From contig CM066033.1 of the NCBI GenBank assembly GCA_033557465.1, positions 708,383,637-708,447,636 on the forward strand: 64,000 nucleotides of DNA, given 5' to 3'. This document shows positions 11,935-21,868 of this stretch, one piece after another. How positions within the stretch are numbered: the stretch's first letter is position 1; every line of letters begins with the position of its first letter. This DNA comes from Ichthyophis bannanicus. Taxonomy: Eukaryota; Chordata; Amphibia; Gymnophiona; Ichthyophiidae. The notes beneath the pieces are model-generated. The model had not been told where the DNA came from. It saw only the letters and a list, made by a program, of their open reading frames with translations, and did no database searches. Both the position numbers and the translations under genes were made by a program.

Positions 11935-12087
11935 GGATAGCTAGGGGCGGGCCGGGGGGCAGGGCCAGTTGGCCCATGCTCAGAAGGGCATAAAGCCCTT
12001 CTGAGCTATGGAGAGTACTTCCGTCTTCGGCGCCGTCGGATGACGTCACCAGGTGTGGCTGACTCATCCTGCTTGTCCTTGGAGAAA
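11935..12087. repeat. Right inverted terminal repeat of E
   Basis: Reverse complement of the left ITR, ending in cttgtccttggagaaa. The flanks read gtgaagata before the left end and taagaagtt after this end, with no duplicated target. Confidence 0.85.
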
Positions 12088-12480
12088 TAAGAAGTTAACC
12101 TGAAAAGAACAGTTTTCCCTACTTTGTGGGTTTTGTTTGTTGATTAAAGCACTGCTAAGAAAATATTAGCTAGAGCCTACAGAAAAGACCAGTCTATTAC
12201 CAACCAGGTCTTTATTCCTTTGATTTGATTGCCTGACAAGTTCAGCTGTTGTTTTCCTGATTTTGTTTTTCTAAGTTTAACACTGAAAGCAAGTATCCTG
12301 TTTTATGTGCTACCAAGCATATCTGTGTGGGGAGAAATAACCCCATAAATAAATATCTTATTGGCTTTACACTCAAGCACAACTAATTATTGTGAACGGC
12401 TGTGTCTGGTGTGAATGGACTACATTTCCCACAATCCCTTGCAAATCATACTGATATATGCCTTTGCCAAGACTGTGAAC
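12088..12480. other. Unassigned insert, right part
   Basis: AT-rich sequence that continues across E from 5840-6040. It contains polyadenylation-like ataaataaatatc at 12346-12360 and a Staf/ZNF143-like motif (actacatttcccacaatccc) at 12419-12438. It looks like regulatory or terminal sequence of a retroelement, but I see no matching repeat on the other side. No gene seen. Confidence 0.3.
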
Positions 12481-13153
12481 ATTCTCACCCAGGCACCCGT
12501 CTGTCAGCGTTTGGCGGCCGCGAGGCACCCGACTCGCCACTTGGCTGTCCACCGCTGTCCCCACCTGCCTCTCTCTTGTTCAAGCGCCGGGATTCCTTCC
12601 TTTTCGGGGGCCGTTTTTCGGTGTCGGCGATTCTCCTGCCCCGCGCTCAGCCGCCTGCTAGGGCTTCAGCACGAGGCGGAACAGGCAAGCAGGCACGACT
12701 TAAAATATACTGACTGGCCCTCCCTTATCAAGAAGGGGGACTCCGCTCTCCTTCTCCTCCCTCTCACTGCCCCGATGCGGCTGCCAGCAAGCCTCCTCCT
12801 CTCTCGGAGCCCGAGGAGAGCAAGAACCGTGGGGAGGGGGGGGGGGGAACACCCCTGTCCTTAAGGACTGAGTGGAAAGAAAAAGCCACAAATAACCAAA
12901 TAAATTTAAATTAAATTAGCTCCAAATCAACAAATAAAAGAAAAAACAAAGACTCTATTAAACCCTAGGCACAGGAGCTTTAACTACCCCCCCCCCTAAG
13001 GCCTGTCTCTCCAGTAAGCCCTGAGCTCTGGCGGGTGGTGCCAGTGGTATTTATACCAGTGGGTCATCAAATTGACGATGAGCTCAGCCTCCAAGCTGCT
13101 GGAAGGGAAGCACAACCCAGAGGAAAGGGACTAGACTGGAGGGACGATAAGGA
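12481..13153 (-). repeat. 5' UTR and right terminal repeat of D
   Basis: A GC- and CpG-rich block (12490-12860, with a G run at 12838-12847) is followed by the terminal segment 12960-13153, which ends gactggagggacgataagga. H has the same segment near 37560-37697 (caagctgctggagggg). In DIRS elements this is the 5' end, upstream of gag. Confidence 0.6.
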
Positions 13154-14714
13154 ACACCTTTAAAACATGGGAATTGTACAGTGCTTCCAAACAATGCAAT
13201 CACCAATACAAAAACCATCCAACACTCATTTCACCATTTGTGTTAAACACTTGGGAGGTATCAACAATACAGAGCTAAGCTTACAGATCTATTCCTCTCA
13301 TTCATTTTCTTCATTTGCCTCTTAATATTAATTTCTTAATATTTAATACGGAGAAATATTTTTATACTTTTTCACGTTCACATACATCTACATTCACAAC
13401 CACTTCTTAAGGTATCTTCATGCTTCCACATAGTCTTTGTATTTTTTGAAAGCATTCACCTATTCACTCCATTTTTTTTTTGTATATCCAAAGTTATGAA
13501 GTACAATACAAGTATAACAAAAATTATATTCAAGATACAAGAAGAAATAACAAAAGCAACATAAGAATAATGTTACTCAAAAAGCTAAACTTCCAAATTA
13601 GACAGCTTCATCTTCATTAAGAACACAATCCTGTACATGAGAGTTCAAAAATTCAGTAAGTTGAAGTTGGTCAGTCTCTTAAAAAAAGAAACATTTTACC
13701 TTGATAACAAACCTTACATCTGCAGGGATACTGAAACAAAAACGTCACACCCAGCCCTAGAACCTGAGACCTTAGTGTTAAAAAGATTTTCTTATGACTG
13801 AGTTTCCCAAGCCAGATCGGGATATATCTGCACAATTTGATCCAAAAATTTACAATTTCATTTAGAGAGAAACATTTCAAACAACCGACCTCTCAGTCTG
13901 ACTCAATGAGAAATGAAACTGACAGAATGGTAAACTCCAGGTTTCCAGGTAAAACGGCTAAAGACTCAACCAGGAAAGGCAAAATCCTCCCAACCCTTCC
14001 CATCCTTCTTAACCGCCAACCTAAAGACCCTCTGAAGAGGAACCCTGTCTGGTAAATATTACGATGAAACAGAGGAAATTCAGGGAAACAGAGGAAATTA
14101 AGAAATATATCTATAGGTCTAATCGTTGCAACCTTAGGAAAATTAGGGAGCCTGTCTGCTGCCTAGCCATATTATTAAGAATTTCTAAATGACATGACAT
14201 TACCAACTAGCTGAAGAGTCCAGCGGAGACGACACAGGATGAGTCTGCATAAACAAAGAAGGGACTTCAAGCCTAAAATAGCAGCTGAAGGAAGTAAAGG
14301 TGCCTTAAAGCCCGTAGAACTCGGAGAAGTCTTCCCAGGACCAACTTGCAGAACAGACAAAGCAGGAGAAGCCAGGTCAAAAGAAAGCCATCGAGCTATG
14401 GGAGGACAAGACTCCCCCAGTTCACAAACCTGAGTCAAACAAAAAGTTCCTCATCTGACACGAAGCAGCCAGACAAGCCAGAAATCATCGAAACAGAGCC
14501 AAATGCCTTCCTCAGCTGACGCTCCCCATCAGAGGGGGCTTAGCCAATTGAAGCAGTTTCGGGCTGGGGTCCTTCCAGATGAAGAGGTTGCTGCAGCTTC
14601 AGGATTTTATAGCCATCTCTTCTCCAAGCTGAAGAAGCACATAACAGAAAGAAATCAAAAGAAAATCAGTAGTAATTACACTGAGCACTCATCGTCCAAA
14701 AGAAAGAAGGGACT
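13154..14714. other. Intergenic sequence, nothing recognised
   Basis: Mostly AT-rich, with short open frames on both strands and no domain, promoter or repeat that I can name. The segment 13300-13560 is especially T- and A-rich. Confidence 0.6.
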
Positions 14715-15393
14715 GTCTTTTTAACATCTTTGTTAGAGATATAGCAGAAGGGCTGTCGGGTATGGTTTGCCTCTCTGCAGATACCACCAAAATCTGCAAT
14801 AGAGCAGACACCCAGGAACGTGTAGATAACATGAGAAGGGATCTAGCTAAGCTTGAAGAATGGTCTAGAATTTGGCAGCTGAGATTTAATGTTAAAAAAT
14901 GCAAGGTCATGCATTTTGGCTGCAGCAATCCAAGGGAGCAATATAGTATAGAGGGTGAAGTACTTTTGTCCACTAAAGAGCAGTGGGACCTAGGCGTGAT
15001 TGTGTCTGACGATCTTAAAGTAGCTAAACAGGTAAAAAGGCGATGGCAAAAGCTAAAAGGATGCTTGGGTGCGCGACCTCATTTGGAATATTGTGTGCAA
15101 TTTTGGATACCACACCTTCAAAAGGATATAAACAGGATGGAGTCAGTACAGAGGGTGGCTACTAAAATGGTCAGTGGTCTTCATTATAAAGCATATGAGG
15201 ACAGACTTAAGGATCTTAATATATACACCTTAGAGGAAAGGCGGGATAGAGATAATATGACTGAGACGTTTAAATACCTCCATGGCATAAATGCACAGGA
15301 GGAGAACCTCTTTCGATTGAAAGTAAGCTCTGCTACAAGGGGACATGGGATGAGGGTGAAAGGGGATAGATTCAGGAGTGATATGCGAAAATA
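14715..15393 (+). pseudogene. CR1 LINE reverse transcriptase, first part
   Basis: C-terminal portion of a CR1-clade RT. Visible pieces are RDIAEGLSG, WSRIWQLRFNVKKCKVMHFG, LGVIVSDDLK, RPHLEYCVQFW and KDINRMESVQRVATKMVSGL, ending at GDRFRSDMRK. About 50 residues normally found between KRRWQKLKGCLG and RPHLEYC are missing, so this copy is internally deleted as well as 5'-truncated. DIRS G interrupts it at 15394; the frame continues at 21200. Confidence 0.8.
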
Positions 15394-15579
15394 ACGTAGT
15401 TACTCACCTATAGCAGGTGTTCTACAGGGACAGCAGGAATCAGTCCTCACATATAGGTGATGTTGGCGCCAATAGAGCCCGCGTGCGGAGCAAATACCCA
15501 GCTTTTTAAGAAAGCCTTTGGGAATTGCATCATGCATGCGCGGTTCCCTTCCCGCCCAAGGGTGCCATCTTACTCAGTC
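15394..15579. repeat. Left ITR of DIRS G
   Basis: It pairs with 21038-21199 over gcctttgggaattgcatcat and the flanking sequence. The outer 25 bases are unique to this end. Confidence 0.85.
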
Positions 15580-15654
15580 AAATGACATAGCTATAAGAAC
15601 GGCAAAAAGAAAAAAATATAATAGGACTGCAACTCCAAGGGGAGGAGGGAGGGT

Positions 15655-15753
15655 TGTGAGGACTGATTCCTGCTGTCCCTGGAGAACACCTGCTACAGGC
15701 AAGTAACTACGTTTTCTCCAGGAACAAGCAGGAAGTCAGTCCTCACATATGGG
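15655..15753. repeat. Internal complementary region of G
   Basis: The complement of the left terminus (to 15712) is joined directly to the complement of the right terminus (from 15713, tttctccaggaacaagcagg). Confidence 0.85.
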
Positions 15754-15892
15754 ACTCCCCAGCTATAGGCTACCGAGAACCCACAGCTGAAAAATAGGCT
15801 CCCTGTACGAGAGCTGCAAGCAGCCATAATAGGAATCTGAGAGAGTAACACTCCGGTAGCCTGACACCAAAGGGTTGGAGGGTAGGAGTTGC

Positions 15893-17000
15893 CTAGACCT
15901 TGAAAAGGTTGCGGAGTACAGCCTGGCCGAAAGCACTGCCCCATTGGGACTCCCTATCCAGGCAGTAATGGGTTGCGAAAGTCTGACTCGAAGACAAGGT
16001 GGCAGCCCGGCAGATGTCTGCCAGCAGAACAGAGCGGAAGTGACCCACTGATACCGCCATAGCCCTGACCCGGTGGGCCGTAACACGACCCTGCAATGGA
16101 AGCTCGGCCGCCCTGTATGCCCAGGCAATACCGTCCGCTACCCAAGTGGACAGCGTACGCTTGGAGATGGCCATCCCCAGCTTACTGGGGTCATAGGATA
16201 TGAAGAGCTGAGAAGTTCTTCTATGGGCCTGCGTACGCTGAATGTAGGCGGCCAATGCCCTCTTACAGTCCAGGGTATGCAGAACTGTCTCTGCCTGACT
16301 GGCATGCGGCCTGGGAAAGAAGGTAGGTAGTACTACCTCCTGGTTGAGGTGGAACAAAGAGACCACCTTTTGGAAGGAACTTGGGGTGTGTGCAGAGCAC
16401 CACCCGGTTCCTATAGAACCTTGTATAAGGCCTGTCGGACGCCAGGGCCTGAAGCTCATTCACTCGTCAAGCCGATGTGAGTGCTACCAAGAAAACTACC
16501 TTCCAAGAAAGGTAGCGTAGATGGCATGTTGCCATCAGCTCGAAAGGTGGACGAGTAAGCTGCCCTAAGACCACATTCAAATCCCACTCGGTTGCTGGAG
16601 GGCGAACCGGGGGCTTCAGCAGAAGTAGGCCTTTCAAGAACCTGGACACGAAAGGATATGCAGAAAGAGGCTTTCCTTCCACTGGGAAGAGGTGTGCAGC
16701 CAAGGCACTAAGGTGAACTCTGATGGAGTTGGACTTAAGGCCCAAATATGAAAGATGAAGAAGATATTGAAGCACCACTGCAACCTGGCAGGAGAAAGGA
16801 TTTTCTTTCTGCTTTTTGCACCACAGCTCAAACCTATGCCACTTGAAAGCATAGGTCTGTCTAGTTGATTGCCTCCTTGAGGCTAGCAACACTTCTTCCA
16901 CATTTTTGGGGAGGAGGAAAGGTGAGAGAACTACCCTTTCAGCAGCCATGCCATCAGGTTGAGGGGGCTGAGGTTGGGGTGCAGGAGTGTGCCCCCCCCT
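15893..17000 (-). pseudogene. DIRS G tyrosine recombinase, frameshifted
   Basis: The N-terminal half is at 16467-16949 (STRQTYAFKWHRFELWC, SNSIRVHLSALAAHL, WDLNVVLGQLTRPPFE, VALTSA). The catalytic half is at 15893-16459 in another frame (VNELQAL region, TAHRVRAMAVSVGH with its HxxR pair, TFATHYCLD with the tyrosine). The break falls close to the first catalytic arginine region at about 16460, so one lesion separates the two halves. Confidence 0.75.
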
Positions 17001-18710
17001 CCTGAGACAGGAGGTTGGGAGAGGATCCCAGAGGTATTGGGGCCTCCACTGCTAGTTGAAGTAGAAGCGGAAACCAGGGTTGCCTCAGCCATCTGGGGGC
17101 TACCAGGATGACCGAGGCCTTGTCCTGAAGGATCTTGAATAGAGTCTTGGCCACCAAAAGTGTGGGAGGAAACGCATACAGGAGGCCCACAGACCATGAG
17201 ATGAGAAAAGCATCGGCAGCCACCCTGTTTGGGTGTGGTTACCTGGAGCAGAAGTGGGCCAACTGGTGATTGTATGGGCTCGCAAAGAGATCTATTGTCG
17301 GTTGTCCCCAGGTCTGAAATAGCCATTGGCCATATTCACATCCAGCTGCCATTCATGGGGCTGGAGAATCCTGCTGAGCTTGTCGGCTAAGTAATTTTCC
17401 TGGCTTGGCAGGTAAACTGCTTTGAGATGCATGCTGTGCCGGATTGCAAAGGAGCACAGGTCCGTTTCACGACACAGAATGCGGGACCCCGTGCCTCCCT
17501 GCTTGTTCACATAGAATATTGCCACTTGGTTGTCTGTTTGTATTAAGACAGGTTGATGAACCAAAGTTTGAGAAAAGGCTCGTAGGGCTAGGCGAATGGC
17601 ATGAAGTTCCAGGAAATTGATCTGCTGTGTGCTCTCCTGTGGAGACCACACGCCTTAAGTGCAAAGTCCCTGGCAATGGGCTCCCCAGCCAAGCAAGGAT
17701 GCATCTGTCGTCAGGATTCTCATGTGTAGAGGAGCCTGAAAACCCACTCCCGCCTCCAAGTTGCTTAGTTGAAGCCACCAGGCCAAGGACTGCACTGGTC
17801 TTTTGGACACCTTGACTCTGTCTTGGAGTCTGCCTGTGGCCTGTTTCCACTGGTCCCTGAGGCACCATTGAGCTGTTCGCATGTGGAGGCGGGCATTGGG
17901 TGTCACATGTACCGTGGAGGCCATGTGCCCGAAGAGTTGCAGGAAGTGCCTCGCTGATATCTGGGACCTGCGACTCACTTGATGTGCCAGGGTCAAAAGT
18001 CTTTGTGCCCTGTCTGATGGCAAGTAAGCCCTTGCCTGAATGGTATCTAGTCTTGCCCCCGTGAACTCTAGTCTGAGTGGGGACTAGAGTAGATTTGGGG
18101 TAATTGATGACAAATCCTAGGTGCTGAAGCACCTGAATGGTGCAAGATGTGGCCTATTGGACCTCTAGAGCTGATGTGGTTCTGATGAGCCAGTTGTCTA
18201 GGTAGGGGAGGACAAATACCCCTTGAATTCTGAGGAAAGCAGCCACCACTGCCAGGCACTTTGTGAATACTCTGGGAGTGGAGGCCAGGCCAAAGGGAAG
18301 CACCCTGTACTGACAGTGGTTTCCTCCCACCACAAAGCGTAGATACTTTCTGTGGTCTGGATGAATTAGGATGTGTGTATATGCATCCTTTAAGTCTAAG
18401 GAGCATAGCCAGTCTCCCTGGCGGAGGTAAGGCAGCAATATTCCAAGAAAAAGCATCTTGAACTTTTCCTTCACTAGGAATTTGTTTAAATTGCGCAGGT
18501 CGAGGATGGGTCTTAGGCCTCCTGTCCTTTTTGGTATCAGGAAGTACCTGGAGTAAAAGCCCTTGCCCTGCATGTGGTGGGGCACCGGTTCTACCGCCTG
18601 ATCCTCAAGAAGACCTGCTAACTCCTTCAGAAGAAGGTCCTTGTGAAGAGGAGGCCTGAGAGGCTCCCCTGGAAAGTAAGGGGGAGGTAACTAACTGGGT
18701 GAAATTTAGC
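16931..18710 (-). pseudogene. DIRS G reverse transcriptase / RNase H, broken
   Basis: RT at 18154-18585: YFLIPKRTGGLRPILDLRNL, SLDLKDAYTHILIHP, VLPFGLASTPRVFTK and YLDNWLI, where the second Asp of the catalytic YLDD box is Asn. The connection and RNase H are at 17655-18023 (LTTDASLLGWGAHCQG) and 17292-17651 (NFLELHAIRLALRAFSQ, QTDNQVAIFYVNKQ). The C-terminal DIRS domain (16954-17223) is shifted again. At least three frame changes plus the active-site change make it inactive. Confidence 0.8.
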
Positions 18711-18839
18711 AGATAGCCCTGTTGGATTATATGAAGAATCCAGGTGTCTGTGGTGATGGCCGGCCACCTGTAGGCATACAGGGCAAGCCTTCCCCCTGTG
18801 CATTGCCTTACTCCTTTGGTGAGAGGGGCTATGCCTCAA

Positions 18840-20560
18840 AAGCCACGCCCAGTCTGAGCCTGAGCCAGAGCCTGTGCCTGGGGTTTGGGGGCTTTCTGCT
18901 TATGCGGGCCATGCCCATGTCCCTTGACCTGCAAGCCCCTGTTGGGGAGCCAGGGAGGCCTGAAATGGGGGGTAGTTGCGGTAAGCAGTATCCTTCCTCG
19001 GGAAAAAGGGCTTCTTACCCGAGCCCTTCTTTCTGGAAGGGGCAGAAGTCTTCTTTGAGAGCCTTGTCCGGGTCAGGTACTCGGACTCTATTTCAGCAGC
19101 CTTCTCAGTCATGGGTTTGCCGAAGAGGTTTTCACCACGGCAGGGGACATTGACCAACTTGTCCTGTACCCATTGCTCCAGGTACGACTGTAGCCATGCC
19201 TGGCGGCGTGCTTCAATACCAGCCGCGGCTACCCGGGCCGACACCTTGAAGCCATCATAGGCTGCTCGAGTCATGAACTTCGAGCACTCACAGACTCCAG
19301 TAGACAGGGTCTTGAAGCACTGCAAGGGTCCCTTGGAAAGACCAGCTGAGAACCCGGCAATCTCTTTTGCCAAGTCTCACAGGTACATGCCCATGTACAG
19401 CTGGTATGCCTGGATCCAGTATGTCAGCATAGAACCCTGGTAGCACTTTCTGCCGAGGGCATCCAAGTTGCGGGCCTCCCTGCCAGGAGGTACCAAGGAA
19501 TGAGTCTTCTGGCTCTTGAGCCAGCGCATGGCCGATTCCACAACCATGGAGTTGTGCAGCAGTTGTGCTTTCTGGAATCCAGGACTCTTGCGGACTCGAT
19601 ATATTGAGTCGATCCGCCTGCTGAGTACTGGCATCGACACCGGTGTCTCCCACATGCGGAGCATCAGCCGTTCCAGGATCGGAGGCACAGGTACAGTAAG
19701 GGCTTCCTGAGGGGGAAAGTCATAATGGAGGATCTCGAGCTCTTCGGCTCGAGGCTCCTCCTCGGTGTCCGAAGGGAATGCCAAAGCCTTTGACATGTCC
19801 CTTATGAAGTCCAAGAGCCGAGTGTCCCCGGGGGGGGGGGGGGGGGGGCGGGGGGGACCTTCTCTGAGGTTCGGACACCGGGGAATCAGATGGGATGTCC
19901 CTGGTCAGGGTCCGGCAGGTGAACGGGGACTCTTCCTCCTCCGTCTCCCAGCCCGATGCCTCCAAAAAGGAATCGAGTGGCTCCGGCCTAGAGGGCTTTG
20001 GCTTCAACTGCCCAGACGCCGATGGAATCGGCGTTGACGACCTCGGTCCCGAACGGCAGGTCGAGGGAGACCTCAGCCGAGGATCAACTCATGTACGCAT
20101 GGTCTCGAGGATCGGCTCGGCCTCCGAGGTCGACTTGGACGTCGATGGCCTGGTGGTCGGGGCAGAAGGACTGGTGAGACCGGCTATCAGCACCTGCTGC
20201 TGCTCCATTGAGGCAGACATGCTGCACTCCAAGGCCACCATTCTGAGACCGAGCTCAGAAGGCTCCGCAGCCCCCGGGTCGGCTTCCGACGCCGTCAGGC
20301 CCAACAATGGTTCTCCCGGAGGAGAGTCCTCAACGAGGACAGTGGTTACCTGCCTCAGCTGCTCCGGGTCCTTTCGAGGGAGTTTTGCTGGACACTCCAA
20401 TTCCAAGGATACGGCCCGGCGGTCGGGGCTCCGCTACCAGTCCCGCGAGGAACTAGGTCGTTTGGAACCGTCCAATGACGCCGCCTTGGAGGATTTCTTC
20501 TTCCTCCGATGTTCCCGTGAGGGAGACCCCCTTTCTGAAGATACCCAGCACTGCTCAGGC
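18840..20560 (-). pseudogene. DIRS G gag-like protein, broken
   Basis: Pieces at 18900-19373, 19377-19814, 19720-20007 and 20089-20406 align in order with the gag of element B at 62740-63972: KSPGFQKAQLLHNSMVVESA, PGREARNLDALGRKCYQGSM, YQLYMGMYL and EDLVK-like segments. A 19-base G run at 19830-19848, plus a second at 19850-19856, lies within the Pro-rich linker and is a likely cause of frame loss. Confidence 0.7.
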
Positions 20561-21037
20561 TGAGACAGTTCCCGAGACATCGAGGCCTCAGACGAGGTCC
20601 GGGCCCGGGAGGGTGCGGACTCAGGAAAAATCCTATCATGCTGCTGCTGGCGGCTTCTCAGGGCCTTTCCTACACGGGACACAGATCTTCGGGTCGTGGT
20701 CGGGCCCGAGGCACCGGGGACAGCAGTCATGTGTATCGGTGAGAGACATTAACTTCGTACACATTTTTTAAACTTGCTGGCAGCCATTGGGGGAAAAAGG
20801 GCCCCTGCGAGGTCAAAGGACCGGGATGCCAGTGAAAAAGAAAAAGAGCGCAAAGGCTAGTCACTAAGGACAAAAACTAAATATTTTCAACCAAACTCGA
20901 TACTGGTGTACCAAGCCAAAGGCGGGAAGGGGAACCGATGTCGAACCGGTAAAAGAGAAAAGTTAATTTCTAACTTTAAAACACTTTTTTCTCAGGGACT
21001 ATAGGACAACATTGGTTGGGCTCCGCGGAAAAAAAGA

Positions 21038-21199
21038 GACTGAGTAAGATGGCACCTTTGGGTGGGAAGCGGACCGTGCATGCATGATGCAATTCCCAAA
21101 GGCTTTCTTAGAAAGTGGGGATTTGCTCCGCACAAGGGCTCCGTCGGCACCGACGTCACCCATATGTGAGGACTGACTCCCTGCTTGTTCCTGGAGAAA
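21038..21199. repeat. Right ITR of DIRS G
   Basis: Inverted copy of the left ITR, ending tgcttgttcctggagaaa immediately before the resumed CR1 frame. Confidence 0.85.
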
Positions 21200-21402
21200 T
21201 TTCTTTACAGAAAGAGTGGTAGATCCATGGAATAGCCTCCCAATGGAGGTAGTAGAGATGAGGACAGTATCTGAATTCAAAGCAGCATGGGACAAACAGA
21301 GGATCTCTAAAGGAAAAAAGGGGACTGTTGTAGTGGTTGATATGGAAGGACAGACTAAATAGGCCATGTGGTCTTTTTCTGTCATCATGTTTCTATGTTT
21401 CT
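21200..21402 (+). pseudogene. CR1 LINE, last coding part and 3' end
   Basis: Continues the CR1 interrupted at 15393: YFFTER across the junction, then WNSLPMEVVEMRTVSEFK, a short stop-terminated tail and the 3' end atcatgtttctatgtttct. The same tail occurs reversed at 27153-27418. Confidence 0.8.
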
Positions 21403-21845
21403 CAACCTCCAGCAAATAACCCAGAAAAGCAATGTGCAGAAGGAAAAACCTAGACTGGGCCAAAGGGGGTGCAACATAAAAATTCACTAACAGCTGTTGG
21501 TGAATTGATGTGCATCTCTTTGGGGGAGAGAATAAAGTTCCCTCCTCAAGTCTTGCTGAGTACCTTCATGTGGTGACCCCGCTGTTCAACATCTATAACA
21601 ATCTCAGCAAGGCGACACTACAACTGAAGTACGGTAGGAACGAAAAAGAAAAATACATACTGGTTGAAAAAAAGGTGCCCACCCGTAGCTTAAGCACTAG
21701 GGCTAATGATGGCAATTGCAATAGTGCAAGCACTGCAGATGTAGATAACATTCCTGCATAAAAGCCATGGTAAATGTGTTCATGGAACCACTGTGGCAGG
21801 AGATAAACCACAGAAATTAATGAAAAAGTTAAGAGGATTAAGATG
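21403..21845 (-). other. Unassigned stretch with a hydrophobic open frame
   Basis: The minus strand at 21593-21850 is open and hydrophobic (WFHEHIYHGFYAGMLSTSA, then LALLQLPSLALVLKL). It is preceded by a pyrimidine-containing tract and an acceptor-like ccacag at about 21797-21802. It could be one exon of a membrane-protein gene or chance. I do not recognise it, and no clear donor follows. Confidence 0.25.
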
Positions 21846-21868
21846 AAATTAGATTTACCTGCTAATTG

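Larger units (their letters stand above)
6041..12087 (-). mobile_element. DIRS-like element E without recognisable DIRS genes
   Basis: A 6,047-bp unit bounded by DIRS-type ends. The left end acggagttacttacctgt and right end gtccttggagaaa carry an inverted repeat of about 150-180 bp. A 100-bp ICR near the left end joins complements of the two termini exactly at 6361/6362, the standard DIRS layout for a minus-strand copy. The 5.5-kb interior shows no RT, RNase H, gag or YR motif on either strand; it holds duplicated segments, tRNA-like SINE pieces and a LINE/SINE tail. The flanks show no target duplication. I infer a non-autonomous DIRS carrying foreign DNA. Confidence 0.75.
1..13153 (-). mobile_element. 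DIRS element D (degenerate, interrupted)
   Basis: DIRS-type YR retrotransposon on the minus strand. The order from right to left is 5' terminus (about 13153), 5' UTR, gag, RT/RH, YR, then the ICR at the left window edge; the 3' ITR lies outside. The second half of the ICR (about 85-120) is the reverse complement of the right terminus at 13120-13153, which ties the two ends together. Every gene is split across frames. Between about 4886 and 12480 the 5' part is replaced by foreign DNA that includes element E. D, F and H form one lineage, separate from the A/B/C/G lineage. Confidence 0.8.
15394..21199 (-). mobile_element. DIRS element G, full length but degenerate
   Basis: A complete 5,806-bp DIRS copy with left end acgtagttactcacc, right end gttcctggagaaa, ICR at 15655-15753 and the minus-strand order gag, RT/RH, YR. 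It sits inside a CR1 coding frame; joining 15393 to 21200 gives an uninterrupted CR1 frame (DMRK then YFFTER), so both ends are exact and no target bases were duplicated. All three genes are frameshifted. Confidence 0.9.

Noticed and set aside
12490..12860. CpG-rich block as a host promoter or CpG island
   Set aside because: It lies directly inside the terminal segment of DIRS D and fits a retroelement 5' UTR; no transcript start or exon can be supported.
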